Made by a program: the position numbers and the translations under genes | Notes under the pieces: model-generated | What the model saw: the letters and a program-made list of their open reading frames with translations, nothing else | What the model was told of the DNA's origin: nothing | Databases searched by the model: none | Part shown: piece by piece, positions 1 through 6,744 of the stretch | Layout: every line of letters starts with the position of its first letter | How positions within the stretch are numbered: the first letter of the stretch is position 1 | Origin: Flavobacteriaceae bacterium | GTDB taxonomy: Bacteria > Bacteroidota > Bacteroidia > Flavobacteriales > Flavobacteriaceae | NCBI GenBank assembly: GCA_016649785.1 | Contig: JAENXB010000137.1 | Coordinates: 1 to 7,702, forward strand | Reading direction: 5' to 3' | DNA length: 7,702 bases

Positions 1-17
1 ACCGGTTCAGTCAACAG

Positions 18-54
18 GGCGTTCATGTTGGGCCGTACCGGCCACACGAACGCC
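18..54. repeat. GC-rich imperfect hairpin, attC-like
   Basis: The arms GGCGTTC (18-24) and GAACGCC (48-54) pair perfectly. The stem continues inwards with a bulge to GGCCG/CGGCC around a 3-nt loop. Outside the arms, AAC (13-15) can pair with GTT (57-59) across a 2-nt mismatch. The bulged stem and AAC...GTT outer boxes resemble an integron attC site, but the outer boxes do not fit RYYYAAC/GTTRRRY fully. No T-run follows on either strand, so it is a poor intrinsic terminator. It lies directly downstream of the peptidase gene and is much richer in G+C than the DNA beside it. The hairpin is certain; the attC reading is tentative. Confidence 0.7.
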
Positions 55-60
55 TAGTTA

Positions 61-74
61 TTGTGCGTAGTTAT
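61..74 (+). repeat. Left copy of 14-nt inverted repeat bounding the two-gene module
   Basis: TTGTGCGTAGTTAT on the plus strand matches TTGTGCGTAATTAT read on the minus strand at 2901-2914, 13 of 14 identical. This copy overlaps the stop codon of the peptidase gene. The inverted arrangement brackets both genes of the module, so it may mark the element's ends. It is short enough that chance cannot be fully excluded. Confidence 0.6.
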
Positions 75-1735
75 TCTTTTATGATTTCCATATTTCCGTC
101 ATCTTTCTTTACGAGTTTCCAGTTTGTATTTAGTTCTATTTCGTAAAATTCTCCGATGACTTTTGTGTCAGTTATTTTTGTCGGTAATGGAAATACAAAG
201 TAAGTTGTTCCGTTTTCTTTGTAGCTTAAAATCCCAGATTTTCCAAGTTCATCTTTCCCCTCAATCGTTGAAAAACTTCCAAAGTTTTTGCCATCAGATT
301 TATCTCTTCCACGTATGCTTGAATATACAATTCCTTTGTCCTTTAGCGTTAATGTTCCGTTCATATTAAATGAGCGACCGTAATTGTCAAAATCACTAAT
401 AGCAACTTTTAAAGTCGGTTTATTGATAAGTAAATCGGTGTAATAGGCAATCAGTTTATTTTGATGTTCCTCCCTTGCAGTTTCCTGCTTATTTATTTCA
501 TCAAAATTGTTACTTGTTTTGGCTTGTTCCAATGTTTTTTTACTGATTTTGAGTTTTGATTTATTTACTTTGGTTTCATAGATTTCAGCAAAATTGTAAA
601 TTTTGTCCAAACCATTTCTCCATTTGACATTTAGGTGATCAAAAATCAATCCGTAAGCTGGTCCTTTTGCGTAAGGAAAAGGTCGGGTATAAGTTTCGGC
701 TTCTTCTCTCTGATTTATTTCCGATATAGCTTTATCGTATTTGTTTTCATAAGTCGATAGACCAAAACCTGTATAATTTGCCAAGCCTTCCAAAGTTTCT
801 ATCTCTAATTCAGCGTTCAGGTATTTTGAATATTGTTTTTGTCTTTCTTTTCTAAGTATGACAGCATCTTTAAGATAACTTTTCACTTCATCAGTTCCTT
901 TGTTTTCATTGATGGCTTTCAAGGCATTTCGTAACGCTTCATATTCTAACCGCAATAAAATCCGCGCATTGGTTTCGTCCAAATAGGCAATTGCATCTCC
1001 GTTAAATTTCCTGAATTTGAATTGTAGCAAGTGGAATAATTCGTGAATAATGGTTGAACTTTTATCATTCAGATAATTGCTTAAAACTGTTGCATATTCT
1101 TTTCCCTCATATTTCTGTGTAGTGTTTACAAAAACAAGCGTATTGGGTTCCATTGTTTTATAGTACAATGTATTATCGTCCGTTTGGCTGTTGGATAATT
1201 TTGTCAAACTGTAAATGGTGTTGTCATAATCAATTACAATAATACTATCATTCCAGATTTGATGCTCCCAAAGTTTGCCGTTATCCTTTTCTAAAATGGA
1301 TTTAGCTTCCAGAAGTTTTGTTTTGATGTTTTGTCTGTTTCTAACGGGTTGAGTTGCTTTGTTTTGTTTGATTTTGAAAATGGCGTTTTCCCATTCTTTT
1401 GTAGTGTGCCATTTTTGAAATTCGTTTTGGTTATTTACTTTTTCAAGGTCTGAATAAAAACGTTCGTTAATCAGATAATTCAAAATCTGAAAGGTTTTTT
1501 CTTGGTTGTTATTACCCGCAAAAATGGTTGTCCCTTGAAATAAAACGTAATCCGATAGGTTTTCTATTCCTTTCGCTAATTCTATCAATTTGGAAAATTC
1601 ATCTGCCGATTTTTTGTAGTCTTTGGCTTTATAATTTTCAATTGCAGATTGATAAATTTTGTTGATGTCAGTTTCTTGTGCGTTGGCAAATTGTATGATA
1701 ATTGACAAAACCAACAATAAAAACACTTTTTTCAT
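71..1735 (-). CDS. Secreted zinc-metallopeptidase-like protein (HELFH, gluzincin type)
   Basis: This 554-residue protein starts at ATG with a classic signal peptide (MKK, hydrophobic core, probable cleavage after ANA at about residue 19), so it should act outside the cytoplasm. Residues 20-60 look like a TPR-type helical pair. The key signature is IIHELFHLLQ, with zinc ligands H231 and H235 and catalytic E232. It is followed by LEGLANYTG, whose E316 is a plausible third zinc ligand; HExxH plus a downstream EGxAxY is typical of gluzincin peptidases. The C-terminal 100 residues or so look beta-rich and may be a separate domain. I cannot name the family or the substrate. It follows the membrane-bound LuxR-type gene by 84 nt in the same orientation and has its own promoter-like box, so co-expression is possible but not required. 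Its strong A/T bias contrasts with the gld block. The motifs are seen; peptidase activity is inferred. Confidence 0.82.
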   Translation of the reverse strand: MKKVFLLLVLSIIIQFANAQETDINKIYQSAIENYKAKDYKKSADEFSKLIELAKGIENLSDYVLFQGTTIFAGNNNQEKTFQILNYLINERFYSDLEKVNNQNEFQKWHTTKEWENAIFKIKQNKATQPVRNRQNIKTKLLEAKSILEKDNGKLWEHQIWNDSIIVIDYDNTIYSLTKLSNSQTDDNTLYYKTMEPNTLVFVNTTQKYEGKEYATVLSNYLNDKSSTIIHELFHLLQFKFRKFNGDAIAYLDETNARILLRLEYEALRNALKAINENKGTDEVKSYLKDAVILRKERQKQYSKYLNAELEIETLEGLANYTGFGLSTYENKYDKAISEINQREEAETYTRPFPYAKGPAYGLIFDHLNVKWRNGLDKIYNFAEIYETKVNKSKLKISKKTLEQAKTSNNFDEINKQETAREEHQNKLIAYYTDLLINKPTLKVAISDFDNYGRSFNMNGTLTLKDKGIVYSSIRGRDKSDGKNFGSFSTIEGKDELGKSGILSYKENGTTYFVFPLPTKITDTKVIGEFYEIELNTNWKLVKKDDGNMEIIKE

Positions 1736-1764
1736 TTCCGATTGATTGTTTAATAATTCGGAAG

Positions 1765-1772
1765 CAAAGGTA
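1765..1772 (-). promoter_or_regulatory. Candidate -7 box for the peptidase gene
   Basis: On the minus strand TACCTTTG matches the Bacteroidota -7 consensus TAnnTTTG, about 30 nt upstream of the peptidase start and inside the 84-nt gap after the regulator gene. No clear TTG-type -33 element is visible at the expected spacing, so this is only a partial promoter match. Confidence 0.45.
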
Positions 1773-1819
1773 GTGTGCGAAATACTGAATTGTGGCTTAA
1801 ATTAGGGTTGAAAATAGGA

Positions 1820-2902
1820 CTAATCCCAAGGGTGATTTTTGAATTTATTCGCTAATTCGTGCCTATTTGCGACATTTAGTTTCGCATAGAGGTTTCGGAT
1901 ATGTGTTTTTACTGTGCTTAATGAAATGAAAAGTTCATCAGCAATTTCTTTATTTAACTTGTTTTCTAAAATCAGTTTAGCAATTTTTTCTTCCTGATTC
2001 GTTAGTGTCAAAATTGAAGTTTCTTGTTGGACTTCTTTGCGTTGGATTGCTCTCCATTCTCTGAAGAACAAAAATGAACTCCAAGCCAAAATCAAGACCA
2101 AAACACCTAAAATATAATTCAGGTTTTTGTGAAATGAATACTTTTGTTGGACAATAACATTGGAAATCTTTGAAATTTCGTCTTGAAATTGCAGGTAATA
2201 TGATGTTTCCGAATAATAATTTTTAAGTGAGTTCAGAATGTTATTGTAGAATTCCGGATTTTTTTCAAAGTCAGCTTTCAGGTCAAAATTATTTCTTTTT
2301 ATATCCGAAAATGCAAGAAGTTTTATCAATGGATGTGGAACGTTTTTGTCGCTGTATGTTTTTACTTTTTTCGTGAAATCATTGATGGCTTGTTGTTGTG
2401 CTTCTTTGTTTTTTACTTCGGAATATCCTTGCACCAATTTTTCTTTAAATTGCTTTAGTTTTCTCCATTCTTTATCTACTTTATTTGTGTTTTGGGATTG
2501 ACTAAACCAATTATTTCCAGATTTCGAAAAATAAATGGTGTCGGTATTTGAGAAAATAAAATTGTGATAATTGTTCTTGTCGCTGTTGCTTACCAACTGC
2601 AAAGCTTTTGTATTGTCAAAATTTGAATGGATACGGTAAAGTTTGTCTTTTTCAGAGAGTAATTGACCTTTAAATTCAAAATATCCTGTGCTGTCGGTTT
2701 GTGTAGAAAAAAGAATTTGGTTTTCGGTAATTAGCGTTTCTTCGTCATATTTAAGCAAACTCAAATACACAGTTTTGTTTTTCTGTTCTGTGTCAATATG
2801 TCCAGAAATAAAATATTGTCCGTAACAAGTCGGAATGATTAGAAATGAAGATATTAAAAATGTTAAAAGTTTGATTATTCTTCTTTGTTGCATTTTCGTC
2901 AT
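1820..2902 (-). CDS. Membrane-anchored LuxR-type transcriptional regulator
   Basis: The chosen ATG gives 360 residues. The frame opens earlier at a TTG (2914), but that start lies inside the inverted repeat; another ATG is at 2893. Residue numbers here count from the TTG. An N-terminal hydrophobic signal (about 13-32) precedes an extracytoplasmic region: a beta-rich start (about 34-100, with DSTGYFEFKG) and a helical part. One transmembrane helix (about 266-284, rich in L/V/I) leads to a cytoplasmic tail ending in a LuxR/GerE helix-turn-helix at about 302-358, with LTNQEEKIAKLI, NKEIADELFISLSTVKTHI and LYAKLNV. All hallmark positions of that family are present. It probably senses a periplasmic signal and binds DNA while tethered to the membrane. 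No receiver or kinase domain is present. The partner may be the metallopeptidase-like gene 84 nt downstream. Ligand and target genes are unknown; the N-terminal domain could belong to a DUF4369-like group, but I am not sure. Confidence 0.85.
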   Translation of the reverse strand: MTKMQQRRIIKLLTFLISSFLIIPTCYGQYFISGHIDTEQKNKTVYLSLLKYDEETLITENQILFSTQTDSTGYFEFKGQLLSEKDKLYRIHSNFDNTKALQLVSNSDKNNYHNFIFSNTDTIYFSKSGNNWFSQSQNTNKVDKEWRKLKQFKEKLVQGYSEVKNKEAQQQAINDFTKKVKTYSDKNVPHPLIKLLAFSDIKRNNFDLKADFEKNPEFYNNILNSLKNYYSETSYYLQFQDEISKISNVIVQQKYSFHKNLNYILGVLVLILAWSSFLFFREWRAIQRKEVQQETSILTLTNQEEKIAKLILENKLNKEIADELFISLSTVKTHIRNLYAKLNVANRHELANKFKNHPWD

Positions 2903-2914
2903 AATTACGCACAA
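2901..2914 (-). repeat. Right copy of 14-nt inverted repeat
   Basis: Read on the minus strand this is TTGTGCGTAATTAT, matching 61-74 on the plus strand with one mismatch. It covers the start region of the LuxR-type gene, so the first codons of that gene lie at the inferred module edge. Upstream on the minus strand it continues from ATATAACACG, which has no counterpart at the left copy, so the shared block is sharply bounded. Confidence 0.6.
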
Positions 2915-2932
2915 CGTGTTATATCAAGAGCA

Positions 2933-3019
2933 ATGTAACCCTTTATCCCAAATTATTACGGGATAAACGTATGTTTTTGTCTTCCTTATCGTTTTTCGCA
3001 AGGGTTCCCAAGGTTACAT
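2933..3019. repeat. 87-nt imperfect inverted repeat with nested hairpin
   Basis: The outer arms ATGTAACC (2933-2940) and GGTTACAT (3012-3019) are perfectly complementary, and two further pairs form if one C is extrahelical. Nested inside, TTTATCCC (2942-2949) pairs with GGGATAAA (2960-2967) around a 10-nt loop. Size, a bulged base and position just outside the right 14-nt repeat recall recombination-site folds such as attC, but no standard core site is seen. It could also shape the 5' leader of the LuxR-type gene, since it lies 31 nt upstream of that ATG. Confidence 0.6.
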
Positions 3020-3323
3020 CCAGTGGACGCTAATTCAAGATTTATTCCTTTCAAGGAAACATCATATTTCTATGACCTATTCCTGAATTTTAAGGTTTTA
3101 TTTAAATCACACTATAAATTCCTCTTAATTGAAAATACTCAGGGCTAGCCCTCTTCTTTGGTACTTAAAAATCTAATTTCCTTCCTGGAGTTGATTAGTC
3201 AAAACGGGGAGGATTCCTTTTGCGGCAATTAAATAAGGATGGAAGATATATTTGTCCAGAATGTTTTCCGAAACAAGCAATAATAGGATACGCTCAAGGA
3301 ATCGGGTTTTGTCGCTTTGTCAC
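3020..3323. other. Gene-free junction between the DMT gene and the left module
   Basis: No gene is recognised here. The stretch holds a small TTCCTT/AAGGAA hairpin (3045-3058), a 12-bp palindrome (3141-3152) and a short plus-strand open frame from a TTG at 3220 that encodes a CPEC motif but has no recognised relative. An overlapping minus-strand frame is also open here for about 48 codons. It may be decayed DNA left at an insertion boundary; that is inference. Confidence 0.5.
3141..3152. repeat. 12-bp perfect palindrome
   Basis: AGGGCTAGCCCT is perfectly self-complementary and stands out in AT-rich non-coding DNA. It could be an operator for a dimeric regulator or a remnant of a recombination site. 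It has no T-run and no loop, so it is not a terminator. The function is unknown. Confidence 0.5.
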
Positions 3324-4202
3324 TCACCTTTTTGGGCGGTTCACTAAAAACACCCCCAACAAAATAACAAAAGCAGATATTAGCTGATATTTACTGAAAA
3401 TTTCTCCATCCAAAACACCCCAACCCAATCCAACTATGGGAATTGTGTATGTCACCGAGGTTGAAAAAACAGGATCTGAGATCTGTATAAGTTTGTTAAA
3501 AATGATCATTGCGATCCCGGTACCTATCACCCCAAGGATCATAACATATAAAACAGAGAGGGAAACTTCGGGATCTTGAGTAATTTCTCCTATGGAAAAC
3601 CCCGTTAAATACAATATTATAATTGCCGGCAGCAGCAACACCAAGAAATTTCCTGCCGTAATCCCAAGGGCAGAGATATCATACATATATCTTTTTACAA
3701 TGTTCACGTTTATAGCATAACAACCTGCCGCGATAATTACCAAACCAGAGTAAAAATAATTTTGATCCGGGTTAACCTGGGCCCCGCTATAGATCAAACC
3801 CAAAGCGCCTATTAAACCAATCAGCACTCCAATTCCTTTATTTTGGGTGAATCCTACCCTAAAAAAGAATACCCCAAAAATTAAAGCCATCAAAGGGGTG
3901 GAAGCATTTAAAATGGAAGCCACGGCACTGTCTATTTCCGTTTCGGCAAAAGCAAAAAGATACACCGGGAAAAAAGAGCCTAAAAATGCCGAAAGCACAA
4001 TCCATTTCCATTGTTTTTTGGAAATTTTAAACAAGCTTTTAAAACCAACCAGGATCAGAAATATTGAGGCAAAAAGTATCCTGAAGGAACCCAATTGCAA
4101 TGGGCTTAAGCCGATAAGTCCTTTTTTAATGAGTATAAACGAACTTCCCCATACCAGGGAGAGCAGGATTAAATAAATCCACTTAAGATTTTTTAAAGGC
4201 AT
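3324..4202 (-). CDS. EamA/DMT-family inner-membrane transporter
   Basis: The 292-residue protein has the usual length of the drug/metabolite transporter family and about ten predicted membrane helices: roughly 8-28, 34-56, 66-84, 90-113, 122-140, 149-168, 178-200, 213-235, 245-264 and 271-288. This fits two EamA repeats of five helices each. Family features include LLSLVWGSSFILIKKG at the N terminus, an A-S-I-L-N-A-S-T-P-L stretch in helix 4 (97-105), and YTIPIVGLGWGVLDGE near the end of the second repeat. The protein ends in a basic tail, NRPKR. Such proteins export small metabolites or amino acids, or act as drug exporters, but the substrate cannot be read from sequence. It starts at ATG behind the gldD terminator, with its own promoter-like box, so it is probably a separate unit. 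The gene appears intact. Confidence 0.92.
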   Translation of the reverse strand: MPLKNLKWIYLILLSLVWGSSFILIKKGLIGLSPLQLGSFRILFASIFLILVGFKSLFKISKKQWKWIVLSAFLGSFFPVYLFAFAETEIDSAVASILNASTPLMALIFGVFFFRVGFTQNKGIGVLIGLIGALGLIYSGAQVNPDQNYFYSGLVIIAAGCYAINVNIVKRYMYDISALGITAGNFLVLLLPAIIILYLTGFSIGEITQDPEVSLSVLYVMILGVIGTGIAMIIFNKLIQISDPVFSTSVTYTIPIVGLGWGVLDGEIFSKYQLISAFVILLGVFLVNRPKR

Positions 4203-4244
4203 TGACCAAATTGAAATTTAAAATATACTTGTTAAAATAATTGG

Positions 4245-4252
4245 CAAATGTA
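4245..4252 (-). promoter_or_regulatory. Candidate -7 box for the DMT transporter
   Basis: TACATTTG on the minus strand matches TAnnTTTG about 42 nt upstream of the transporter start and just beyond the gldD terminator. The T-rich stretch upstream could serve as a -33 region, but no clean TTG sits at the consensus spacing. Confidence 0.5.
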
Positions 4253-4282
4253 AAGCAAAAACGGAATGAAAAAAATGTAGAC

Positions 4283-4319
4283 AAAAAAAATCCAATGTGC
4301 TTTAGATATGCACATTGGA
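4283..4319 (-). terminator. Intrinsic terminator of the ssb-gldE-gldD unit
   Basis: On the minus strand a perfect 10-bp stem, TCCAATGTGC / GCACATTGGA, with a 9-nt loop is followed immediately by eight T residues. It lies 32 nt after the gldD stop codon. The plus-strand side has only a weak CTTTTAA, so it acts mainly on the minus strand. It separates the gld genes from the DMT transporter. Confidence 0.9.
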
Positions 4320-4351
4320 CTTTTAAGGCTATAATGCGTCTATTTTTTAAA

Positions 4352-4930
4352 TTATTCCCAGCGAAGACTTTCCATCAAATGCTTCATATCCTTTTTTAAA
4401 TAGGCGGCAGCGGGCATTATGGAATCAAAATTAGGTTTCTGGTTGAAGTATAATGCCCCGGTCATAAAATGTTCAGTGCTATCGGTGATGTAGAATTGTG
4501 CCTGAGAAGCGGCATTCCCTTCAATTTCATAGAACATGCCATAGACCTTGTGCTCTGGATTGGTGTAAATGTCACCTTTTATAAAATCGGCTTTAATTGT
4601 GTGTTGCAAAGGTAATTTCTGAGCATCCATCAATAAGGAATCCAGATCGCCGTGCACTTGTCTATATGTGATAAATACAGCAGCATCCAGCAGGGGATAT
4701 TCCAGGTTTATCCAGCAGGGATTATTGCCTTTAGCGGCTTTGATCTGCGCAATATTATTTTTTTCAAAGTTATAGGGGCAACCTATATTGACCCGGGAAT
4801 ATTCAGCCTCGGGATATTCCAGGGTGAGAAAAGCGTTTGGTTTGGGACGGGCATCATCCTTACAGGCCGTAAAAATTACAGTTATAAAAATATAAACTAT
4901 TAGTCCTTTTATCAAATCACTCCGCTTCAA
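4352..4930 (-). CDS. gldD: GldD, gliding motility lipoprotein
   Basis: This 192-residue protein matches the GldD family: a lipoprotein signal ending in IFTAC (C23, the lipidated cysteine), then KDDARPKPNAFLTLEYPEAEY, with the PKP...LEYPE signature of GldD. Further family features are GCPYNF, WINLEYP, the VHGDLDSLL stretch, and an end close to SLRWE. GldD is a lipoprotein essential for gliding in Flavobacterium johnsoniae. No ATG lies near the start. TTG at 4930 overlaps gldE by 14 nt. TTG at 4915 (codon 6) begins 1 nt after the gldE stop, has a GGAG a few bases upstream and still gives a good lipoprotein signal. I give the longer form; the shorter is equally plausible. The tight coupling to gldE suggests translational linkage, and transcription ends at the terminator downstream. 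Confidence 0.93.
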   Translation of the reverse strand: MKRSDLIKGLIVYIFITVIFTACKDDARPKPNAFLTLEYPEAEYSRVNIGCPYNFEKNNIAQIKAAKGNNPCWINLEYPLLDAAVFITYRQVHGDLDSLLMDAQKLPLQHTIKADFIKGDIYTNPEHKVYGMFYEIEGNAASQAQFYITDSTEHFMTGALYFNQKPNFDSIMPAAAYLKKDMKHLMESLRWE

Positions 4931-6239
4931 TACTCAGTTTTATTTGTTTGATTCGTTTATTGTCTATCACTTCTATCGTGAACTTATAATTCAAAAAAGT
5001 GATGACCTCGTTTTTCTTGGGAAATCCACCCGAAATTTCAAGCAAAAATCCTGCTAGGGTTTCCGCTTCCCCTTTTTTATCTTCAAAAACCGAAGTGTCT
5101 TCTAACCGGATAATCTTATAAAAATCCTTTAATGGTGTCTTGCCTTCAAAAATAAAGTTGCGATCATCCAATTTTGAAAAAATCAAATCCTCATCATCAA
5201 ACTCATCACTTATATCTCCAACAATTTCCTCAATAATATCTTCCAGGGAAATAAGACCGCTTGTACCTCCATATTCGTCTACCACAATGGCCAGGTGGAT
5301 TTTTCTTACCTGGAAATCATTCATCAAATCGTCCAGTTTCTTATTTTCAGGTACAAAATAGGGATCCCGAAGCAAGGTTGTCCAGTCAAAATCCTTTTTA
5401 TTGAGATATGGCAATAGATCTTTTACATATAAAATTCCTATTACCTGATCCATGTTTTCCCTGTAAACAGGAATTCTGGAATATCCGTTTTCAATAATTT
5501 CAGGAATTATATCCTTAAATGCCTGGGTTTCGTTTAAAGCAAAAATATCCATTCTTGGCTTCATCACCTGTTTGGTATCGGTATTTCCGAAAGAGACAAT
5601 TCCCTTTAAAATTTTATGTTCTTCCCTGGTGGTATCTTCTTCACTGGTGAGGTCCAAAGCCTGGGAAAGGTGATCAACACTAATAAAGCTTTTCTTTTTT
5701 CCCAGTCGTTTATGAATAAAAATTGTGACTGCCCTCATGGGAACACTTAAAGGTGAGAACAGGGTGTCCAATACATTTATGGGGTAAGCCATAAAATTGG
5801 AGAATTTCACATTGTTACGGCTGGCATAAACCTTGGGAAGGATCTCGCCAAAAAGCAAGATCAAAAAGGTTACTAACCCAACTTCAACTATAAATTTAAA
5901 ATCTATTCCAAAAGCGACAGTATCAAGGCTTTTGAAGAATTCGTCGCTAATATTATCAAAAAGCAGAACAATCGCTATATTAATAGAGTTGTTCGCAGCC
6001 AAAATAGTTGCCAGTAATTTTTTGGGTTTTTCCAGTAACCGGACAACAATTTTTTGAGTATTACTTCTCTTTCCGTTTTCGGTGAGAAAATTTGACGGGG
6101 TCAGGGAAAAGAAAGCGACTTCGGCGCCCGAGACCAGGGCCGAACAAATAAGCAAGCCCAGCATTATTACAATGCTAACGATTTGCGTATAATCTATAGA
6201 AAAAAATAACTGAATTAAACTGGGAGGATCTGGATCCAA
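4917..6239 (-). CDS. gldE: GldE, gliding-associated CNNM/CBS/CorC membrane protein
   Basis: The protein has 440 residues, normal for the family. Order of parts: a CNNM (DUF21) membrane domain with helices at about 18-46, 74-95 and 115-135, plus a hydrophobic stretch near 150-175; a CBS pair at about 225-280 (MKPRMDIFAL, YSRIPVYRE, GILYVKDLL) and 290-348 (HLAIVVDEYGGTSGLISLED, EEIVGDISDE); and a CorC/HlyC domain at about 360-437. This is the architecture of CorC-like Mg/Co transport proteins. The gliding role is assigned because it sits directly upstream of gldD. The start is TTG: the frame is open back to a TAA at 6255-6257 without any ATG or GTG, and the N-terminal DPDPPSL is typical of the family. 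It lies 21 nt after ssb, so the genes are probably co-transcribed. The transported ion or the motility mechanism cannot be read from the sequence. Confidence 0.93.
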   Translation of the reverse strand: MDPDPPSLIQLFFSIDYTQIVSIVIMLGLLICSALVSGAEVAFFSLTPSNFLTENGKRSNTQKIVVRLLEKPKKLLATILAANNSINIAIVLLFDNISDEFFKSLDTVAFGIDFKFIVEVGLVTFLILLFGEILPKVYASRNNVKFSNFMAYPINVLDTLFSPLSVPMRAVTIFIHKRLGKKKSFISVDHLSQALDLTSEEDTTREEHKILKGIVSFGNTDTKQVMKPRMDIFALNETQAFKDIIPEIIENGYSRIPVYRENMDQVIGILYVKDLLPYLNKKDFDWTTLLRDPYFVPENKKLDDLMNDFQVRKIHLAIVVDEYGGTSGLISLEDIIEEIVGDISDEFDDEDLIFSKLDDRNFIFEGKTPLKDFYKIIRLEDTSVFEDKKGEAETLAGFLLEISGGFPKKNEVITFLNYKFTIEVIDNKRIKQIKLSIEAE

Positions 6240-6260
6240 TAGCTTTGGTATTAGTTAAAC

Positions 6261-6722
6261 TTAAAAGGGCAAATCATCTTCACTTTCATCTTCTTTACCC
6301 AAAGGTTGATTGGCTAAAGTATCATTTTCTGGACTGGAAACCGGTTTGGCCGAAGGTGAATTTTGTGCTTCAGGTCCTGAAGTCGTTTTTGGAGTTAAGA
6401 ATGTGAAATCGGTACATTGAATTTCTACCGAATATCGTTCAATTCCTTTATCATCAGTCCATTTTCGGGTTTTAAGCCTACCTTCAACATACACCTTATC
6501 GCCTTTTTTAAGGTATTTTTCGCAGATCTCGGCGGCCTTATTTCTTACAATAATGTTGTGCCATTCTGTACTTTCCACCCGTTGTCCAGTAGATTTATTG
6601 GTATAAACTTCGTTGGTAGCAATAGAAAATCTCCCTATAGCACCTCCTCCTTCAAAATAATGCATTTTTACATCGTCTCCGGTATGCCCTATCAACATTA
6701 CTTTGTTAAGTGTTCCAGTCAT
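6261..6722 (-). CDS. ssb: Single-stranded DNA-binding protein SSB
   Basis: The 153-residue protein starts at ATG and has an OB-fold over about residues 1-112. Typical SSB features include LNKVMLIGHTGDD, FSIATNE, the aromatic-containing STEWHNIIV (W54), and YLKKGDKVYVEGRLKTRKW (W88). A disordered, proline/serine-rich linker follows. The C terminus is acidic and ends in DDLPF, the tip that recruits replication and repair proteins. It coats single-stranded DNA in the cytoplasm during replication, repair and recombination. The gene heads the ssb-gldE-gldD cluster and has a promoter-like box upstream. It sits in the usual flavobacterial place between mutY and gldE. It is intact and this is probably the housekeeping copy. 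Confidence 0.97.
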   Translation of the reverse strand: MTGTLNKVMLIGHTGDDVKMHYFEGGGAIGRFSIATNEVYTNKSTGQRVESTEWHNIIVRNKAAEICEKYLKKGDKVYVEGRLKTRKWTDDKGIERYSVEIQCTDFTFLTPKTTSGPEAQNSPSAKPVSSPENDTLANQPLGKEDESEDDLPF

Positions 6723-6744
6723 TATAATAATTAAATTTAAACCG

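Noticed and set aside
18..54. Hairpin as an intrinsic terminator for the peptidase gene
   Set aside because: The stem is strong, but on the minus strand it is followed by CTGTTGACTG rather than a T-run, so the second half of the signal is missing.
163..369. Plus-strand open frame opposite the peptidase gene
   Set aside because: It lies entirely inside a well-supported minus-strand gene, has low-complexity composition and no recognisable motif. The same applies to the plus-strand frames opposite the DMT gene (3847-4176), gldD (4652-4903), gldE (5140-5361, 5833-6057), ssb (6417-6734) and mutY (6923-7147, 7337-7582).
2903..2914. TTG at 2914 as the start of the LuxR-type gene
   Set aside because: ATG codons at 2902 and 2893 give a complete signal peptide, and the TTG lies in the inverted repeat, so the extra four residues are unlikely.
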